DNA of 5,929 nucleotides from Acidobacteriaceae bacterium (lineage in GTDB: Bacteria; Acidobacteriota; Terriglobia; Terriglobales; Acidobacteriaceae): the NCBI GenBank assembly GCA_003165095.1, contig PLSH01000192.1:12817-18745 (forward strand), given 5' to 3'. The notes under the pieces are model-generated. The model did not search any database. It was given only the letters and a program-made list of their open reading frames with translations, and was not told the origin of the DNA. Of the stretch, positions 1-5,762 are shown in pieces; the stretch's first letter is position 1; each line of letters opens with the position of its first letter. The translations under genes were made by a program, and so were the position numbers.

Positions 1-830
1 GCGGGAACACGGTAGGGAGTCAATGCTGCAAGAGGAACAATCCAGGGAGAGATGGTGGTGGCGAAATTCTTTGCCAAAAAGGGGCCGAGGGGCTGATATT
101 CCCATGACTGAATGTCGCGTGCCGACCAATCATTGACCAGGCACAGGCCGAAGATGTGCTGCTCAGCCTCGGCGATGGGAATGCTCTGCCCAAGAGGGTT
201 GCCGGGGCCGACAAATATGCCGACCTCCAGTTCATAATCCAAAGAACGCGAAGGCCCGAAGAGCGGCTCGCCCGAGGCAGATTTTGTCTGCCCGCGCGGC
301 CTCGGAATCTGCTCTCCGCTGACCACGATCGACGAGCAGCGGCCGTGATAGCCGATGGGAACATATTTGTAGTTGGGCAGCAGGGGATTGTCGGGACGGA
401 AGAGCTTGCCGACCCGGGTTGCGTGATGAATCGAGGCGAAGAAATCGGTGTAGTCGCCGATGCGCGCGGGGAGCTGCATGACGGCATCGCGCATGGGAAC
501 CAGGAGCGGCTCTACGCGTTCCCGTGCTTGGCAGGCGGGCTCATCGGCGTCAAGAAGCGCAGCAATCCGGCTGCGCAGCAGAGACCACGCGGCGGGCCCG
601 AGCGACATGAGCGGATTGAGTAAATCGGCGCAGCAGGCGCTGGCGATCTCCTCAGGCAACGCAGCGAGCAAGCCCTGTTGCGCGCAGGCATGTAGATCGA
701 GGATCTGGTCGCCGATTGCAATGCCGATGTGCGCCTGTTCCCGGTGGCGAAAGACGCCGTAGGGCAGGTTCTGGATGGGAAAATCGGATTCGGGGTCGTT
801 GGCTGAGGCCACCCAGCTTTTCATTTTCAT
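1..830 (-). CDS. fahA: Fumarylacetoacetase, N-terminal 276 residues (runs off left edge)
   Basis: Fumarylacetoacetate hydrolase, the last step of tyrosine breakdown: it cleaves fumarylacetoacetate to fumarate and acetoacetate in the cytoplasm. Translating the minus strand from 830 gives an open frame to base 1. It starts MKMKSWVASANDP, has the small N-terminal domain (to about residue 115), then the catalytic FAH domain. Residues matching the mouse enzyme are D129 and H136 (motifs DYTDF and HHATRVG; mouse D126, H133), R145, Y161 in GYHGR, E200/E202 in LDYELE, D234 in NDWSARD and K254. The family is about 420 residues, so roughly the last third, including the rest of the catalytic fold, lies outside. 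Two in-frame ATGs compete: 830 (GGA 7 bases upstream) and 824 (GGGA 6 bases upstream, and homologues often begin MKSW); residue numbers here use 830. It is the fourth gene of the operon, 49 bases after hmgA. The identification is very secure. Confidence 0.96.
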   Translation of the reverse strand, partial: MKMKSWVASANDPESDFPIQNLPYGVFRHREQAHIGIAIGDQILDLHACAQQGLLAALPEEIASACCADLLNPLMSLGPAAWSLLRSRIAALLDADEPACQARERVEPLLVPMRDAVMQLPARIGDYTDFFASIHHATRVGKLFRPDNPLLPNYKYVPIGYHGRCSSIVVSGEQIPRPRGQTKSASGEPLFGPSRSLDYELEVGIFVGPGNPLGQSIPIAEAEQHIFGLCLVNDWSARDIQSWEYQPLGPFLAKNFATTISPWIVPLAALTPYRVP

Positions 831-841
831 TCCCGAGTCCA

Positions 842-861
842 CTCGCGAACCCATCCGCGAG
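842..861 (-). other. Small inverted repeat between hmgA and fahA
   Basis: A perfect 6-base inverted repeat, CTCGCG at 842-847 and CGCGAG at 856-861, with an 8-base loop, lies in the 49-base gap between the hmgA stop and the fahA start. On the mRNA it would form a short GC hairpin about 11 bases before the fahA start. No U-run follows it, so it is not a standard terminator. It could stabilise or pause the transcript or be chance in GC-rich DNA. Confidence 0.3.
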
Positions 862-879
862 CCTCCATGCCGATTGTGC

Positions 880-2202
880 TCATTGCCTGGACGTCTCCGT
901 GCCGAGATCGGCAGTTGCGAAGCGCTTCTTGAGGCCCTGCCAGCACTCGTAGTATTCGTGCTGCAGAATCCTGGTGTTCATCGCGAAGGCAGTGGGACGT
1001 ACGGCGAGCTGGGTCTCGAACATGAAGGCCAGGGTGTTGTCGAGATACTGGGGTTTCAACTCGGCATGGCTGGCGCGCTCAAAAGTTTCGGCGTCCGGTC
1101 CGTGACCGGCCATGCAGTTGTGCAGGCTGGCTCCTCCGGGAAGAAATCCTTCGGCCTTGGCATCGTATGCGCCGAAGACCAGGCCCATGAATTCATTATT
1201 GAGATTGCGGTGGAACCAGGGCGGCCGGAAGCTGTGCTCGGCAACCAGCCAGCGCGGAGGGAAGATGGCAAAGTCGCAGTTGGCGGTGCCGGGAATCGCC
1301 GTCGGCGAGGTCAGGACGGTGTAAATCGATGGGTCGGGATGGTCGAACGAAACAGTATTGATGCAGTTGAACAGCGCCATGTCGTACTTGCAGGGCGCGT
1401 AGTTGCCATGCCATGCGACCACATCGAGGGGCGAGTGATCGATGGGCGCGGACCAGAGCCGGCCGAGAAATTTTGTGAAGAGATGGAAGTCGCCTTCGCG
1501 ATCCTCAAATGCCGCTACCGGGCTTTTAAAGTCGCGCGGATTCGCCAAACCATTGGCGCCGATCGGTCCGAGCTCAGGCAGGCGGAAGGGCAGGCCGTAG
1601 TTTTCGCAGATGTATCCGCGAGCCTGGTCTTCGAGCAATTCAGCGCGGAACTTTACGCCGCGAGGGACAACGCAAATTTCGCCGGGCGCAGCTTCCACAA
1701 TGCCCAGCTCGGTGTGAAAACGCATGGTCCCCAACTGCGGAACGATGAGCAATTCTCCATCGGCGCTCGAGAAAAATCGGTCGTGCATGGAGGTGTTGCA
1801 CGAATAGAGGTGAATGGCGACGCCGGTCTGCATGGCGGGGTCGCCATTGCCGCCGAGGGTGATGATCCCGTCGAGGAAATCCGTCAGTTTTTCCGGCAGC
1901 GGCAGCGGATCCCAGCGAAGCTGATTAGGGGTGGTTGGCGTCTCATGGAACGGCCCGCTGCGGATGAGACCCATGGGAACTTCTTCATAGGGCTTGTGGG
2001 TGACGGACGGACGGATGCGGTAGGTCCAGGTGCGGCGGTTGGTAGCGCGGGGCGCGGTAAACGGAGTGCCGCTGAATTGCTCCGTATAGAGGCCGAGGGG
2101 GTGCGATTGCGGCGCATTCTGGCCGATCGGCAACGCGCCCGGCGCCGCTTCGGTGGCAAATTCATTGCCGAATCCGGATTGATAGGAAAGCTTCAGAGTC
2201 AT
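880..2202 (-). CDS. hmgA: Homogentisate 1,2-dioxygenase
   Basis: Fe(II)-dependent ring-cleavage enzyme that opens homogentisate to 4-maleylacetoacetate. The 440-residue product opens [19 protein letters not shown], the classic N-terminus of this family, and is full length (bacterial and human enzymes are about 430-445). It has an N-terminal beta-sandwich part and a C-terminal cupin-like metal domain. With this start, the iron ligands are H331 (in WFHRN), E337 (NNEFMG) and H367 (GHGPD), matching human H335, E341 and H371; H265 in WHGNY matches the human catalytic base H292. The frame extends upstream to a GTG at 2211, but the ATG at 2202 is preferred: GAGG at 2214-2211 sits 8 bases before it, whereas the GTG has its purine run immediately adjacent. 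Only 12 bases separate it from the phhA stop, and its Shine-Dalgarno abuts that stop codon, so translational coupling is plausible. The hexamer enzyme is cytoplasmic in known cases. No sign of damage. Confidence 0.98.
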   Translation of the reverse strand: MTLKLSYQSGFGNEFATEAAPGALPIGQNAPQSHPLGLYTEQFSGTPFTAPRATNRRTWTYRIRPSVTHKPYEEVPMGLIRSGPFHETPTTPNQLRWDPLPLPEKLTDFLDGIITLGGNGDPAMQTGVAIHLYSCNTSMHDRFFSSADGELLIVPQLGTMRFHTELGIVEAAPGEICVVPRGVKFRAELLEDQARGYICENYGLPFRLPELGPIGANGLANPRDFKSPVAAFEDREGDFHLFTKFLGRLWSAPIDHSPLDVVAWHGNYAPCKYDMALFNCINTVSFDHPDPSIYTVLTSPTAIPGTANCDFAIFPPRWLVAEHSFRPPWFHRNLNNEFMGLVFGAYDAKAEGFLPGGASLHNCMAGHGPDAETFERASHAELKPQYLDNTLAFMFETQLAVRPTAFAMNTRILQHEYYECWQGLKKRFATADLGTETSRQ

Positions 2203-2214
2203 CGATTTCACCTC

Positions 2215-2967
2215 TCACAAGCGCCCGTGCAGGGCACGCCGCTCGGCTTCGCGCATGGCCTCATAAACCTGATCGAAACTGCTTACGGCAAACAGCAGTT
2301 TGTGCAGCTCGTCCACTTTTACCCGCGTAGCCAGCACTTCATCCAGAGAAAAATCATGAATGGCGCAATGGCCCTCGATCACGTTCCGGCATTCGCCGTG
2401 GGAGCTGATGAGCCCGCTGCCGTAAACCTTGATTTCGTTTTGCTGGCGGATCACGCCGAACTCGACCGTGTACCAGAATAGGCGGCCGAGTTTTTCCAGC
2501 ACTTCGCTGTCGGAGATGGATGCGCAGACGCGGCCGTAGTGCTCAAGAAAATCGGCGAAGACCTTGTGAGCGTGCATGGGCACATGGCCGAAGACATCGT
2601 GAAAGATGTCGGGCTCGGGCGTGTATTCAAGCGATTCCCGGCTGCGCAGCCAGGTGGTGGTGGGGAAGTTGCGCGTGGCCAGCATTTCAAAAAACGCAGG
2701 AGCGGGAAGAAAACCGCTGACCGGAGTCGAGCTCCAGCCTGTCCTGGGGGCCAGGCGGGCGCTGATTGAAGCCAGATTGGGCAGGCGGTCCGGTTTGAGG
2801 CCGATGATCTCAAAGCCATCAAGATACGCGCGGGCGGCATGCGCTTCCAGCTCCGGGAGCACGCGCCCGACCAGCTCGGCCCACACGGCGTGCTGTTCCC
2901 CGGTGTAGGCGGAATAATCCTGCTGGATGAGGTAAGGCGCGGACGCTGAAAGAACTGCGGTGTTCAT
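2215..2967 (-). CDS. phhA: Phenylalanine 4-monooxygenase (catalytic domain only)
   Basis: Tetrahydropterin- and iron-dependent aromatic amino acid hydroxylase, converting phenylalanine to tyrosine with O2. The 250-residue product is a single catalytic domain, without the N-terminal ACT regulatory domain of animal enzymes, as is usual in bacteria. The iron triad is visible: H123 and H128 in DIFHDVFGHVP and E169 in WYTVEFG. The pterin/substrate-side segment GFLPAPAFFEMLATRNFP (about residues 85-102) and the GSGLISSHGE stretch (183-192) are also typical. The start at ATG 2967 is chosen because GGAG lies 7 bases upstream; an in-frame GTG at 2994 would add nine non-conserved residues. The gene lies 30 bases after hpd and 12 before hmgA. 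A tryptophan hydroxylase cannot be excluded from sequence alone, but the homogentisate-pathway neighbours make phenylalanine by far the likelier substrate. The partner dehydratase PhhB is not in the window. Confidence 0.96.
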   Translation of the reverse strand: MNTAVLSASAPYLIQQDYSAYTGEQHAVWAELVGRVLPELEAHAARAYLDGFEIIGLKPDRLPNLASISARLAPRTGWSSTPVSGFLPAPAFFEMLATRNFPTTTWLRSRESLEYTPEPDIFHDVFGHVPMHAHKVFADFLEHYGRVCASISDSEVLEKLGRLFWYTVEFGVIRQQNEIKVYGSGLISSHGECRNVIEGHCAIHDFSLDEVLATRVKVDELHKLLFAVSSFDQVYEAMREAERRALHGRL

Positions 2968-2997
2968 CCCGGCTCTCCAATCACAGGCTGCCACGAG

Positions 2998-4158
2998 TCA
3001 CAGATTGCCGCGCGCCTGCTGCTCGCGTTCGATGGCTTCAAAGAGCGCCTTGAAATTGCCTTTGCCGAAGCTGCGGCTGCCCTTGCGCTGGATGATTTCA
3101 AAAAACAGCGTAGGGCGGTCTTCAACCGGGCGAGTGAAGATTTGCAGCATGTATCCCTGGTCGTCGCGGTCCACCAGGATGCCCAGCTCTTCCAGTTCGC
3201 CGATGGGCTCGTCGATTGTTCCCACGCGCTGCTGCAGTTCGGTGTAGTAAGAGTGGGGAACGCGCAGGAACTCTACGCCCTGCTCGCGCAGCTTGTTTAC
3301 GGTGTAGAGGATGTCGTTGGTGGCCACGGCGATATGCTGCACGCCGGGGCCGGGATTGAAGTCAAGATATTCCTCGATCTGCGACTTCTTTTTGCCTTCG
3401 GCCGGCTCGTTGATGGGGAATTTGACGTAGCCGTTGCCGTTGGCCATGACCTTGGACATGAGCGCCGAATACTCGGTGGAGATGTCTTTTTCGTCGAAGT
3501 GCTGATAGAGCGAGAAGCCCATGACGTTGGCGTAGAAGCCGACCCACTCGTTCATCTGGTTCCAGCCGACGTTGCCGACCATGTGGTCGACGTGGAGCAG
3601 GCCGGTGGGGCGGGCGACGTGGTCGCTCAGGACGGCGCGAAATCCGGGCAGAAATGGTCCGGAGTAGTTGCCGCGCTCGACGAAGGTGTGAATGGTGTCG
3701 CCATAGGCGCGAATGCTGGCGACGACGGCGGAGCCATGGGCGTCAGACAGGACGCTGGGTTCGGCAATGCTGACGGCGCCGCGGCGGGTGGTCTCAGCCC
3801 AGGCGCGGCGCGCGTCGTCAACCCACAGGGCGATGGCGCGGACAGAATCTCCATGCAGGTGCACATGGTCGGCGATGGGATCGCCGCTGCGCAGAGGGGT
3901 GGTAAGCACGAAGCGGATTTTGCCCTGCTGCACCACGTAGGAAGCGCGATCCCGCTGGCCGGTTTCAGGCCCGGCATAGGCCACCAGCGACATGCCGAAG
4001 GCGGCGCGGTAAAAGTAGGCGGCCTGGCGCGCGTTGCCCACGTAGAATTCGACGTGGTCGGTGCCTTTGAGCGGCAGGAAATCTGTTTCGGCGGGCATAG
4101 GTGCGCAGACGGCACGTTCGGCGAGCTGCGCGGTAGCTGCGCGCGGAGAAGCGCTCAT
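2998..4158 (-). CDS. hpd: 4-hydroxyphenylpyruvate dioxygenase
   Basis: Fe(II) oxygenase that turns 4-hydroxyphenylpyruvate into homogentisate with decarboxylation, ring hydroxylation and side-chain migration. The 386-residue product has two vicinal-oxygen-chelate halves: an N-terminal one starting near residue 30 (GTDHVEFYVGN) and a catalytic one starting near 187 (LLHVDHMVGNV). The iron ligands are H192, H275 (GVQHIAVAT) and E354 (LFFEIIQRKG). The C-terminal tail (KGNFKALFEAIEREQQARGNL region, residues 366-386) closely resembles the animal and actinobacterial type. About 25 residues precede the first domain; they are Ala/Arg-rich and show no convincing signal peptide. The ATG at 4158 is preceded by a perfect AGGAGG with a 7-base spacer, which decides the start over a TTG 63 bases upstream. 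It is the first gene of the operon, with a candidate promoter about 100 bases upstream, and lies divergent to an Lrp/AsnC regulator. Confidence 0.98.
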   Translation of the reverse strand: MSASPRAATAQLAERAVCAPMPAETDFLPLKGTDHVEFYVGNARQAAYFYRAAFGMSLVAYAGPETGQRDRASYVVQQGKIRFVLTTPLRSGDPIADHVHLHGDSVRAIALWVDDARRAWAETTRRGAVSIAEPSVLSDAHGSAVVASIRAYGDTIHTFVERGNYSGPFLPGFRAVLSDHVARPTGLLHVDHMVGNVGWNQMNEWVGFYANVMGFSLYQHFDEKDISTEYSALMSKVMANGNGYVKFPINEPAEGKKKSQIEEYLDFNPGPGVQHIAVATNDILYTVNKLREQGVEFLRVPHSYYTELQQRVGTIDEPIGELEELGILVDRDDQGYMLQIFTRPVEDRPTLFFEIIQRKGSRSFGKGNFKALFEAIEREQQARGNL

Positions 4159-4164
4159 GCCAAT

Positions 4165-4170
4165 TCCTCC
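4165..4170 (-). promoter_or_regulatory. Consensus Shine-Dalgarno of hpd
   Basis: Minus-strand AGGAGG, 7 bases before the ATG at 4158. It is the strongest ribosome binding site in the window and rules out the upstream in-frame TTG, whose extra codons would run through it. It suggests high translation of the first operon gene. Confidence 0.85.
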
Positions 4171-4260
4171 TATGCCGGAGATGCCTTGGGGAGGGGAAAG
4201 GATGGCAACGCCGGCCACCAATTGGCGACGAGAAAAGGATAGGCCGGAGCAGCGGCACAG

Positions 4261-4289
4261 AGAATAGCGATTCGAAGGAAACGGCTCAA
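4261..4289 (-). promoter_or_regulatory. Candidate sigma-70-like promoter of the hpd-phhA-hmgA-fahA operon
   Basis: On the minus strand, TTGAGC (4289-4284) is followed after exactly 17 bases by TATTCT (4266-4261). Each hexamer matches 4 of 6 consensus positions. Transcription would begin near 4254, giving a leader of about 96 bases before hpd. This is the best -35/-10 pair I found on that strand in the intergenic region. No experimental support; moderate confidence only. Confidence 0.45.
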
Positions 4290-4294
4290 TAGCG
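4263..4294 (-). repeat. Direct repeat CGCTATT x2 over the hpd promoter (possible operator)
   Basis: The minus-strand heptamer CGCTATT occurs at 4294-4288 and 4269-4263, 25 bases apart. The first copy overlaps the proposed -35 and the second the proposed -10. Lrp/AsnC proteins bind as dimers or octamers to repeated sites, so these are candidate contacts for the divergent regulator. A 7-base repeat is expected about once by chance in a region of this size, so only its placement makes it notable. Confidence 0.3.
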
Positions 4295-4304
4295 CCTAAC
4301 GAGG

Positions 4305-4330
4305 TTAAGCTAATGAGGGAAGCGGCTTAA
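4305..4330. promoter_or_regulatory. Inverted repeat TTAAGC-N14-GCTTAA upstream of the regulator
   Basis: TTAAGC at 4305-4310 and GCTTAA at 4325-4330 form a perfect dyad with a 14-base spacer, ending 13 bases before the regulator start. A shorter dyad, TAAC-GAG-GTTA, sits at 4297-4307 and shares bases with the left arm. The AT-rich arms stand out from the GC-rich surroundings. It is a candidate autoregulatory operator; I could not find a convincing -35/-10 pair for the regulator itself. Confidence 0.3.
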
Positions 4331-4343
4331 GGATTGGTGGCAA

Positions 4344-4844
4344 ATGGCGCATAGGACAGTTCCGAACCATATCGAACTCGATGCAATCGCCTGGAAGATA
4401 CTGGAATTCCTGCAACAGAACGCGCGCCAGCCGTTTGCGGAGCTGGGCAGGAAGGTTGGATTGTCGACGCCGGCTGTGGCGGAGCGGGTGCGCCGCCTCG
4501 AAGAGGCAGGCGTGATCACCGGCTACCATGCCGCGGTGGACGTGGCCAAACTTGGTGTCCCGGTTCACGTGCTGGTGCGGCTGACCATACCCGGCGGGGA
4601 CCTGCAGGTGAGCCGCGCGGTGACGGCGATCAAGGAGCTCTCGGAGATCAGCCGCTGCCATCGCATTACGGGCGCAGAGTCGTTTGTGATGGAGGCTGAC
4701 GTGGTCTCCGTCCGGCATCTCGAAGCGCTGATTGACAAGCTGTCCGCCCTGGGAGCCACATCGACCTCGACGGTGCTGTCTTCGCCGGTTCAGCGGCGGG
4801 AATACCGGGCCAGGCAGATTGAGTTTTTCGCGAAGTACGTCTGA
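4344..4844 (+). CDS. Lrp/AsnC family transcriptional regulator, probable regulator of the tyrosine operon
   Basis: A 166-residue DNA-binding protein with the standard two-part Lrp/AsnC layout: an N-terminal winged helix-turn-helix (LDAIAWKILEFLQQNAR at 12-28; FAELGRKVGLSTPAVAERVRRLEEAG at about 31-56, then VITGYHAAVD) and a C-terminal RAM/ligand-sensing domain (about 74-147, with ITGAESFVMEADV at 108-120). Length is typical (about 150-165). The ATG at 4344 is preceded by AAGGA at 4329-4333, 10 bases away, and by GGTGG closer in, so the site is ordinary. It is transcribed away from hpd with 185 bases between the starts, the usual layout for a local regulator. Regulation of tyrosine or phenylalanine catabolism is inferred from position; these proteins often sense amino acids. 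As I recall, Sinorhizobium meliloti has a comparable divergent regulator, HpdR, next to hpdA, which is supportive but not proof. Confidence 0.93.
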   Translation: MAHRTVPNHIELDAIAWKILEFLQQNARQPFAELGRKVGLSTPAVAERVRRLEEAGVITGYHAAVDVAKLGVPVHVLVRLTIPGGDLQVSRAVTAIKELSEISRCHRITGAESFVMEADVVSVRHLEALIDKLSALGATSTSTVLSSPVQRREYRARQIEFFAKYV

Positions 4845-4848
4845 ATTC

Positions 4849-4870
4849 CGGCGGCGCATGTGCGCTGCCG
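4849..4870 (+). terminator. GC hairpin after the regulator gene (possible terminator without U-run)
   Basis: A 9-base-pair stem, CGGCGGCGC (4849-4857) with GCGCTGCCG (4862-4870), contains one G-T pair and closes a 4-base ATGT loop. It begins five bases after the regulator stop codon. No run of T follows; instead a smaller GC stem (CGGC 4871-4874 with GCCG 4881-4884) comes next. It may end or attenuate transcription between the regulator and nfo, or protect the mRNA end. Termination is inferred from position and stability only. Confidence 0.4.
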
Positions 4871-4901
4871 CGGCGGGCTTGCCGGCCTGTAGACTGGTCG
4901 C

Positions 4902-5762
4902 ATGGCAAAGAGGATCGGGGTGCATCTGGGCACGGCGGGCGGAGCTTCAAACGCCGTGGAGCGGGCGCGGGAGTTCGGCGCCAACACATTTCAGATTTTC
5001 TCATCGAGCCCGCGCATGTGGCGCGCGCCGAAGGTGGACCCGGAACAGGCCGAGCGAATGCGCGCACTTCGCGCCGCTCTCGATGTCGGCCCGCTAGTAA
5101 TACACACCAGCTACCTGGTGAACGTGTGCAGCCAGACGGTGGAAGTGCGCGAAAAGAGCGTGAGCGCGTTTCGCGGAGAGATCGAGCGGGCGCTGGTCCT
5201 GGGCGCCGAATACCTGGTGCTGCATCCCGGCTCGTGGAAGGGGCTGACGCGGGACGAGGGGCTGAAGCTGGCCGCGGAGTCGATCAAGCGGGCGATCGAT
5301 GGGCTGCCGTGGCAGGGAACCGGATTCCACATTTTGATTGAGAACACGGCCGGCGCGGAGTTCTCGCTGGGCGGCAGCTTTGAGCAGGTAGCCGAGCTGG
5401 TGCAACGCCTGAAGAGCTGTGCTCCGGTGGGCGTGTGCCTGGACACCTGCCACACGCATGTGGCGAGTTACGACCTGATCAACGCGGAGGGCTACGCGGA
5501 GACAATAGGTAAGGTCGCTGCGACGGTGGGGTTCGACGCCGTGCGGGTGTGGCACTGCAACGACGCCAAGGCCGAGCGCGGCTCGAAACTGGACCGGCAT
5601 GAGCATATCGGGCAGGGAACCATGGGGATTGAGCCGTTCCGCCGGCTGCTGAACGATTCCCGGTTTGATCATTGCGCTTTTATTGCCGAAACGCCGGTGG
5701 ATGAGCCGGGGGATGAGGAGCGGAATGTGCGGGTGCTGAGGAGTTTGGTTCAGTCCTCGTAA
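4902..5762 (+). CDS. nfo: Deoxyribonuclease IV (AP endonuclease, EndoIV family)
   Basis: Endonuclease IV cuts the DNA backbone 5' of abasic sites and removes 3'-blocking groups in base-excision repair. The 286-residue product is full length (E. coli Nfo is 285) and is one TIM barrel. All nine zinc ligands can be placed: H68 (IHTSY), H108 (LHPGS), E147 (ENTAG), D181 and H184 (LDTCHTH), H218 (VWHCND), D231 and H233 (DRHEH) and E263 (AETPVDE). Their spacing from E147 onward is the same as in E. coli (145, 179, 182, 216, 229, 231, 261). The start at ATG 4902 is supported by the N-terminus KRIGVHLGTAGG aligning with the family; the region upstream has no strong Shine-Dalgarno. The gene lies 57 bases after the regulator, with GC hairpins between, so it need not share a transcript or function with the catabolic genes. 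Its end overlaps a convergent toxin gene by 13 bases. Confidence 0.97.
   Translation: MAKRIGVHLGTAGGASNAVERAREFGANTFQIFSSSPRMWRAPKVDPEQAERMRALRAALDVGPLVIHTSYLVNVCSQTVEVREKSVSAFRGEIERALVLGAEYLVLHPGSWKGLTRDEGLKLAAESIKRAIDGLPWQGTGFHILIENTAGAEFSLGGSFEQVAELVQRLKSCAPVGVCLDTCHTHVASYDLINAEGYAETIGKVAATVGFDAVRVWHCNDAKAERGSKLDRHEHIGQGTMGIEPFRRLLNDSRFDHCAFIAETPVDEPGDEERNVRVLRSLVQSS

Larger units (their letters stand above)
4214..4341. repeat. 9-base inverted repeat GCCACCAAT / ATTGGTGGC spanning the divergent region
   Basis: GCCACCAAT at 4214-4222 and its exact reverse complement ATTGGTGGC at 4333-4341 lie 119 bases apart, one about 56 bases upstream of hpd and one directly before the regulator ATG. The left copy overlaps the 8-base palindrome CCAATTGG at 4218-4225. 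The two arms could be oppositely oriented binding sites for one protein, or could be chance. Confidence 0.3.

Noticed and set aside
156..623. Plus-strand open frame of 155 codons within the fahA region
   Set aside because: The minus-strand fahA frame is continuous with all expected catalytic residues; this is its shadow.
775..2481. A 568-codon open frame on the plus strand, antisense to hmgA and the end of phhA
   Set aside because: It lies opposite two genes whose metal ligands and motifs are intact, and its translation shows no recognisable domain. Long antisense frames are common opposite GC-rich genes because of codon bias. A plus-strand gene here would also have to begin inside fahA.
2968..2994. 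Extension of phhA to a GTG at 2994
   Set aside because: The ATG at 2967 has GGAG at a 7-base spacing; the extra nine residues are not family-like and would pass through that site.
4159..4221. Upstream extension of hpd to a TTG at 4221, adding 21 hydrophobic residues that could look like a leader peptide
   Set aside because: The extra codons run through the consensus AGGAGG that serves the ATG at 4158, and Hpd is a cytoplasmic enzyme. The apparent hydrophobicity (Gly/Ile-rich) is translated ribosome-binding sequence.
3142..4242. A 366-codon open frame on the plus strand, antisense to hpd
   Set aside because: It is fully opposite hpd and its composition (Gly/Ala/Val/Asp-rich, no motif) is that of a codon-bias shadow. 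It would also run through the operon leader.
4285..4316. Possible promoter for the Lrp/AsnC gene (TAAGCT or TAATGA as -10)
   Set aside because: No -35-like hexamer lies at 16-18 bases from either, so I did not call it.
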